Source of the DNA: CAZQKE01 sp964593865
GTDB lineage: Bacteria > Chloroflexota > Anaerolineae > JAAYZQ01
Assembly: GCA_964593865.1 (NCBI GenBank)
Contig: CAZQKE010000093.1
Coordinates: 23,367-87,366 of the forward strand
Reading direction: 5' to 3'
Length of the DNA stretch: 64,000 nucleotides
This document shows positions 59,463 to 64,000 of this stretch, piece by piece. How positions within the stretch are numbered: the stretch's first letter is position 1; every line of letters starts with the position of its first letter. The notes under the pieces are model-generated. The model was given only the letters and a program-made list of their open reading frames with translations. It was not told the origin of the DNA and did not search any database. The position numbers and the translations under genes are program-made.

Positions 59463-62400
59463 GGCAACTCTCCGGGGTTGGGGAAGGGCCAGTCCCGAAA
59501 GTCCTGGCTGCAATCGTCGGTATCGTACAGGTAGGGGAAACGTTCCAGCGAATGGGTATAAAGGGCGACGCCGGGGTGAGGGACAACGCCGGGGTAGCTG
59601 CCCGCGCCGTAGACCAGGACATCCACCGCCTGACCGTCGGCGTCCAGGATCAGCACTTCGTCGCCGTTGTTGTCCAGCCCCCAATCGCCCTCGCTCCAGT
59701 CCTTGTCTTTGACCATGTCCGGTACATCGGGCAACATATCAAAGAACTCAAAGTCGGGGGTTCGCCCGTAAAATTGGCGGAAGACATCGCCGGAAGCGGC
59801 GATGACCAGGGTGCGGTGCGGGGCCAGGGTCGTCCCGGCGGGGAAGCGATACATGCCCTCAGACCCTCGTTCGGCGGCGTCGCCGATGCGGTAGCCGGTC
59901 AGGTCAACGGTCTGGTTGGTGGGGTTGACGATCTCCACCCATTCGTTTTTCCGGGACACGGCATAATAGACCTCGCTGACCAGCAGGTGGTCCGCCGGTT
60001 GGGGCGGGGCATAGTTTTTGGCGAGGAGGGGCAGGTAGAGCGGCGGCACAGATTGCAGCCAGTCATACTCAAACACCGCCCGGAGATAGTCATAGGCATC
60101 GTCCGATTGGACCTGAAGGGCCAGCTCGCGGTTGGTCTTGTTGGAAGCCTCGCCGCCGTTGATGCTGCCCACGTGGACATACTTTTTCCCGCCGATGTGG
60201 GCCAGGATCATCTTGTTGTGCAGGCCCTGGAAGGTGGGGTCGCCCTGCCGCACCTCCAGGTCCAGCCCTTCCGCGCCGGATAGACGGCGCAGGTAGGTCA
60301 TCGTCTCCCGGTTCTTGCCGCCGTCAAAGTGGCCGTCCAGGAGGAGGCGGACCGCCGCTCCCCGTCGCGCGGCGGCGACGTATGCTTCCAGGCGGGGGTT
60401 GGGGTCGGTCTCCGGCGTCCCGTCGCTCGGCCCCCAGTGGCTGTATTCGTAAAACTGTTCAATGAGAAGGGTATCGCCTGCCCCGGCCTGCGCCAGCAGC
60501 CCCAGCAGGCCGTCCCGGTCGCGGAGGCTGTTCTCCGGCGATTGGATCAGCTCAAAAGCCATCTCCCCGTGGAGGGTCAAAGGGTGGCTGATGCGGATGG
60601 TGTAGGTGGTCCAGTCCGGCGTTTCGACGGGTTGGTAGCCGACCGGCGGCGTGCAGAGGAGGGAGACCTGGGCGCAGGTCATCAGGTCGGCGTGATGGGC
60701 GGTATCGGCGTCGGCGGCAAAGAGGGCCTGGGCATGGGCGACCACCCCCGGCGCATCGGTGATCAGGAAAACGCCGCGCCGCCCCGCCGTGCCGTTGCCT
60801 TTGTCATCGGCGGGCGCGCTGGTGTAATTCAGGTTCTCCGAACCGATGGCAACCCAGGTTCCATCCACGATGATCAGCTTGCTGTGCAGGTAGGCATAGC
60901 GGTCGTGGATGCGGGCCTGGTCATCGTTGACCATGAACAGGATCGTGGCCCCGGCGTCGCGCAGTTGATCGACGATCCACCTTTCCTGGTCGGTGACGCC
61001 CTCCACGGCTGGCGCGCCCTCCAACAGGAGCGTGACCGTCACCCCCTGGGCCAGCCGGTCCAACAGAATATCGGCCAGCTCCTTGCTCTTGAAGGAATAA
61101 ACCTCAATCTGGATGCTGTTCTGGGCGCGGGCCAGAAGGGGAGCCAGGGCGTCGTACAGGTTGTCGGGGGCAACGGCGACGGTCAGGGTCGCCGTCTCGG
61201 TGAGGCGGCGGGTGAAAAAGAAGGTGTCCAGGTCCCAGCCGGGGTAGCGCACCTTGCGCCCGTTGATGTGGTCATCGGGGTCCTGCGCCCAATCGGCGGC
61301 GGTGTCGCTATCGGCCACGGGTAGGCCGGTGGCTTGATCCCGCTTGCGGTAGAGGATCTGCCCTTCGGCGGCAAAGGCGTTGCTGGGCGTCCAGGGGGCC
61401 AGGGCGGGGCCGCTCCAACCGGGGGTGGCGGTGTCGCCCGCCCGGTAGACCAGGACATCCACGGTGTTTCCCCCGTCGTCGCGGAGGAGGCATTCGTCGC
61501 CGTCGTTGGCAAAGCCGGGCCAGCCGCCGTTCAGCTCCGGTACGGCAGGGTCGGTGTCGTCGGTTTCGAAATCGGGCGGGAAGCCGAACTGCCGGGCAAA
61601 GGCGACCGCCGAGCGGGCGCACCACAGCCCTGCGCCGCCCGCCAGGGAAACGCCGTCGGGGAAGGCAGCGGTGACCGAACCGTCGCTCAGCTGCCAGCCG
61701 CTCAGGTCGGCGGTGACGGTGGAGACGTTCATCAGCCGCACCGCTTCGTCGGCGTCGTCCGCCTCGTAGCCGTCGTAGTGCAGGGCTTCGATGACGACCA
61801 CGGGCTGCGGCGCGCTGATGGCCGTCGTCCAGGCGGCGGCGTTATCGGCGGGGTTGGTTTCGGTGGTCGCCGAGGTTGCGGTGATGCGGTTGGTCAGGAT
61901 GCCCGCAGCGGTCCCGCTCACCCGGCAGCGGACGGTGAAGGTCAAGGGGGTGGCAGCCGTCGCCACCGTCCCCAGCTCCCAAACCAGCGTGCCGCCGGAG
62001 GGCCGGCCAAAGGTGTAGGGGGCCGTGTGGGTGAGGAATTGCACGCCACCCGGCAGGGTATCGGTCAGGCGGACGTTCCGGGCGGCCAGGGAACCGCCGT
62101 TGCTCAGGGTGATGGTGTAGGTGATGGGTGCGCCGGGGCGGGCCGTGGCCGGTCCTTCCTTGCGGACGATCAGGTTCGCGCCGGGCAGGGGCGCGACCGA
62201 GTTGCGGGCTTTGGGCGTGCCGTTGAGGGGGTTGCCGTCGGCGTCGTGGCCGTTGCGGGTCAGGCCGTCGTTGGCGGCCCAGTTGGTGGGCGCGTCGGCG
62301 GCGGTGGGATCGATCCGCTCCATGCTGAAATAGCCGGGGGAGCCGCTGCCGCCGGGCCAACCGCCGCTGCCGTCCGCACTGTCAATGAGGGTATTGGTCG

Positions 62401-62782
62401 CGTCGCGCAGCTCCAGGCGTTCGCCGTTGTTGTTCAGGGAGCCGGTGTAAATCTGGTCGGCAGGGATGTCGCTCACGGTGTTGTCATCGGTGCGTTCCAG
62501 CAAAAAGTAGCCATGGGCCGGGATGACGCCCGCCAGGGAGATGGAAATATCCCCGCCATCGGTCAGGGTCCAGCCGGAAAGGTCAACGGCCGCGCCGGTG
62601 TTGTTGTAAAGCTCAATCCATTCGTCGGCGGTGCTGGCCGCCGTGCCGCCCCAGGCCACCTCGTTGATCACCACATCCAGGGGAGCCGCCTGGGGGGCGG
62701 CCTGCCCGCTGCTGCCCGGTCGGGCCAGGACAAAAAGGGCCACAACCAGCATTCCCACACTCAGGGCCAGGCTCCGGTTCAT
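59459..62782 (-). CDS. Secreted lamin-tail / DUF11 / phospholipase D surface protein
   Basis: 1107 aa from the ATG at 62782, which begins a signal peptide (MNRSLALSVGMLVVALFVLA). Order: lamin-tail domain (about 34-150), DUF11-type repeat (about 205-330, YTITLSNGGSLAARNVRLTD), a second lamin-tail domain (about 340-460), a PLD pair with HSK near residue 632 and HNK near 855 (YLHSKLIIVD and GLHNKMILAH), an LYLPLLAKNY segment (about 925), and a third lamin-tail domain to the end. The PLD motifs are H-x-K with a downstream N or E, so phosphodiesterase action on lipids or nucleic acid is plausible. It would act outside the cell and is coupled to the CDF transporter gene. Confidence 0.88.
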   Translation of the reverse strand: MNRSLALSVGMLVVALFVLARPGSSGQAAPQAAPLDVVINEVAWGGTAASTADEWIELYNNTGAAVDLSGWTLTDGGDISISLAGVIPAHGYFLLERTDDNTVSDIPADQIYTGSLNNNGERLELRDATNTLIDSADGSGGWPGGSGSPGYFSMERIDPTAADAPTNWAANDGLTRNGHDADGNPLNGTPKARNSVAPLPGANLIVRKEGPATARPGAPITYTITLSNGGSLAARNVRLTDTLPGGVQFLTHTAPYTFGRPSGGTLVWELGTVATAATPLTFTVRCRVSGTAAGILTNRITATSATTETNPADNAAAWTTAISAPQPVVVIEALHYDGYEADDADEAVRLMNVSTVTADLSGWQLSDGSVTAAFPDGVSLAGGAGLWCARSAVAFARQFGFPPDFETDDTDPAVPELNGGWPGFANDGDECLLRDDGGNTVDVLVYRAGDTATPGWSGPALAPWTPSNAFAAEGQILYRKRDQATGLPVADSDTAADWAQDPDDHINGRKVRYPGWDLDTFFFTRRLTETATLTVAVAPDNLYDALAPLLARAQNSIQIEVYSFKSKELADILLDRLAQGVTVTLLLEGAPAVEGVTDQERWIVDQLRDAGATILFMVNDDQARIHDRYAYLHSKLIIVDGTWVAIGSENLNYTSAPADDKGNGTAGRRGVFLITDAPGVVAHAQALFAADADTAHHADLMTCAQVSLLCTPPVGYQPVETPDWTTYTIRISHPLTLHGEMAFELIQSPENSLRDRDGLLGLLAQAGAGDTLLIEQFYEYSHWGPSDGTPETDPNPRLEAYVAAARRGAAVRLLLDGHFDGGKNRETMTYLRRLSGAEGLDLEVRQGDPTFQGLHNKMILAHIGGKKYVHVGSINGGEASNKTNRELALQVQSDDAYDYLRAVFEYDWLQSVPPLYLPLLAKNYAPPQPADHLLVSEVYYAVSRKNEWVEIVNPTNQTVDLTGYRIGDAAERGSEGMYRFPAGTTLAPHRTLVIAASGDVFRQFYGRTPDFEFFDMLPDVPDMVKDKDWSEGDWGLDNNGDEVLILDADGQAVDVLVYGAGSYPGVVPHPGVALYTHSLERFPYLYDTDDCSQDFRDWPFPNPGELP

Positions 62783-62911
62783 GCTGCCGCCTCGCAAATC
62801 TCTCCCTCCGCCGGATGGTCCGGACACGCCCCCTCCGTTCCCGTGCGTCGCCGCAAATTTGCCGCAAACTCGCGGGAGGATGGTCGCCGTCCGGTCGTGC
62901 ACTCGCGGACA

Positions 62912-62940
62912 AGCATAGCATATCCGGGGGCGAATGTCAA
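62912..62940 (-). promoter_or_regulatory. Sigma-70 promoter of the lamin-tail/PLD gene
   Basis: Minus strand TTGACA (62935-62940), exact 17-base spacer, TATGCT (62912-62917). Expected start near 62905, leader about 123 bases. Confidence 0.8.
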
Positions 62941-62942
62941 AG

Positions 62943-62971
62943 TTGACAAAAGGGCCTTCTGAGTTTACAAT
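62943..62971 (+). promoter_or_regulatory. Sigma-70 promoter of the recombinase-like gene
   Basis: TTGACA (62943-62948), exact 17-base spacer, TACAAT (62966-62971). Its -35 box is only two bases from the -35 box of the opposite promoter, forming the palindrome TGTCAA-AG-TTGACA. Confidence 0.8.
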
Positions 62972-62975
62972 TTAT

Positions 62976-63050
62976 GAAGAAAAAGAAAAGCCTTCGCGCC
63001 CTTCGCGCCTTGGCGGTTCCAAAATCTAAACCGCAAAGGCGCAAAGAAGG
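62976..63050 (+). repeat. Family A palindromic repeat in the recombinase leader
   Basis: A-rich start, GCCTTCGCGCCCTTCGCGCC, TGGCGGTTCC, a short spacer, AACCGCAAAGGCGCAAAG. It matches the units at 18421 and 29840. It lies between the promoter and the start of the recombinase-like gene, so the mRNA would begin with this hairpin. Confidence 0.75.
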
Positions 63051-63082
63051 TGAACGGTCTGCGATTTTGAGGAAAGATGACG

Positions 63083-64000
63083 ATGGAAGCGGTTGAGCAG
63101 CTCCCTCTTTTTCCCGGCGAACGGCCCCAAACCGTGCACCGGCAGCCGGAATTCGGGGCCGAGACACCCCTGACGGCGACCCTGGAGCCTTTTCGGGAGC
63201 ACATGGTCCGCCGGGAATACAGCGAAAACACGGTCAAATCGTTCCTGGGCGATCTCCGCATCCTGCAACGTTACCTGGAAGGCGATCCACCCATCGGTGA
63301 GATCGGCACCAAGACCCTGCAAGACTTTCTCCACTGGCTGCAACACGAACGGGGCAAGCCCTGCAGTCCCAAATCCTACGCCCGCCGCCTGACGACCCTC
63401 AAGGTGTTCTTTGCCTGGCTGGCCGACCTGGGAGCCATCCCCTCCGACCCGGCGGCCCCGCTGACCCACAAGCCGGTCCGCGTCCCCCTGCCGCGCATCC
63501 TGAGCGATGCCCAGGTTGAGCAGGTTCTGGCCGTCACCCGGCGGCTGATGCAGGGCGACGGGCCGGAGGCCAAGCCCGATCCGCGCCCCCACCTCCTGGT
63601 CAGCCTCCTGCTGCACACCGGGATCAAAAAGCAGGAGTGCATGGCCCTCAAACTGGCCCACATTGACACAAGCGACCCGGCCAGGCCGGTGGTCCACATC
63701 CGCTACGAAAAACCCCGGATGCGGTACAAGGAACGGCGGCTGAAATTGCCCGCCGCCTGGACCCAAACCCTGCGCCACTACCTTCAGGTTTATGAACCGG
63801 AGGTGTTTCTCTTCCCCTGCACCGCCCGCAACCTGGAATATGTCCTGGCCGATGTCGCCAAACGGGCCGATCTGCCCGACGGCCTCTCCTTTGAGATGCT
63901 GCGCTGGACCTGCGCCGTCCGCGATTATCGGGCGCAGATGGACCCGGATCGGCTGCGGCGCAAGTTAGGGCTTTCCCAAATGCGCTGGGAGGAGGTCCTG
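63083..64000 (+). CDS. Tyrosine-recombinase-like protein with altered active site, 3' end outside the window
   Basis: 306 residues are visible and the frame is open at the right edge. The ATG at 63083 has GAGGAAAG six bases upstream; an ATG at 63077 is too close to it. The N-part (about 30-125) is a SAM-like core-binding domain (FREHMVRREYSENTVKSFLG, then ARRLTTLKVFFAWL). The catalytic part starts near 145. Expected residues are partly changed: TGIKKQE stands where Arg I is usual (TGLR), RRLKLP keeps the beta-hairpin Lys region, the H-x-x-R motif reads EMLRWT with His lost and Arg kept, and LGLS replaces LGHS. The Tyr would lie outside. It may be a divergent or inactive XerC/D relative. Confidence 0.82.
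   Translation, partial: MEAVEQLPLFPGERPQTVHRQPEFGAETPLTATLEPFREHMVRREYSENTVKSFLGDLRILQRYLEGDPPIGEIGTKTLQDFLHWLQHERGKPCSPKSYARRLTTLKVFFAWLADLGAIPSDPAAPLTHKPVRVPLPRILSDAQVEQVLAVTRRLMQGDGPEAKPDPRPHLLVSLLLHTGIKKQECMALKLAHIDTSDPARPVVHIRYEKPRMRYKERRLKLPAAWTQTLRHYLQVYEPEVFLFPCTARNLEYVLADVAKRADLPDGLSFEMLRWTCAVRDYRAQMDPDRLRRKLGLSQMRWEEVL

Noticed and set aside
57921..59534. 537-codon open frame on the plus strand
   Set aside because: Antisense to the CDF transporter; low-complexity composition rich in Gly, Gln and His.
61334..62962. 542-codon open frame on the plus strand
   Set aside because: Antisense to the lamin-tail/PLD gene, Gly/Val-rich, no motif.
63083..64000. Integrase marking a genomic island inserted at the tRNA-Gln
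   Set aside because: The tRNA lies 31 kb away, no duplicated tRNA end was seen near the recombinase, and the genes between are mostly housekeeping.

Overview
The window reads as a chromosomal segment of a high-GC bacterium, most likely a member of the Chloroflexota (Anaerolineae-like). This assignment is an inference. It rests on very large GAF-repeat sensor proteins, lipoproteins with long Pro/Thr linkers, a lamin-tail/phospholipase D surface protein with an LYLPLL-type segment, and the mix of housekeeping genes. No taxonomic marker was tested. Wherever a promoter could be read, it is a classical sigma-70 type with an exact (once 18 bp) 17-bp spacer.

Region 1 (1-28390, all +) is a sensory supercluster. 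Six multi-domain GAF proteins (523+ to 1386 aa) carry no histidine kinase, cyclase or phosphodiesterase domain, and all end in the same ~55-residue tail. Among them sit a ParA-type ATPase, a SpoIIAA/STAS-like protein, a branched-chain-amino-acid-type binding lipoprotein without permease genes, an SAV2177/DUF574-type methyltransferase with its own promoter, and a 147-aa protein that resembles the N-terminus of the next gene. The cluster ends in a hybrid histidine kinase. That kinase overlaps a threonine-synthase-like PLP enzyme fused to a CheY-type receiver domain, and galE follows. A receiver fused to a PLP enzyme next to a kinase is the most unusual feature of the window.

Region 2 (28391-31549) has a promoter with a long structured leader, two family-4 type glycosyltransferases separated by a tandem palindromic repeat, a tRNA-Gln(CTG) with its own promoter, and a strong terminator. 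Region 3 (31550-41334, -) holds a biotin carrier, a small putative carboxylase subunit, an acyl-CoA carboxylase carboxyltransferase, FabH, FabF, PurB, a nitrilase-family amidase, a DUF47 protein, an SDR and a class I glutamine amidotransferase. Region 4 (41706-46231, +) holds a TolB-like/M15-peptidase-like lipoprotein, a VapBC-type toxin-antitoxin pair and an ECF sigma/anti-sigma/membrane-protein operon.

Region 5 (46326-52012, -) is a Ser/Thr signalling locus: PQQ-propeller kinase, PP2C phosphatase, J-domain/VWA fusion, zinc-ribbon/FHA protein and two small proteins. Region 6 (52143-62782) holds fmt and tilS in divergent orientation, an LmeA-like anchored protein, thiI, an NAD-dependent epimerase, a CDF transporter with an enlarged cytosolic part, and a 1107-aa lamin-tail/PLD surface protein. 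At the right edge a tyrosine-recombinase-like gene, with several catalytic positions substituted, starts from a promoter back to back with the PLD promoter. Two dispersed palindromic repeat families (A and B) occupy many of the intergenic gaps.
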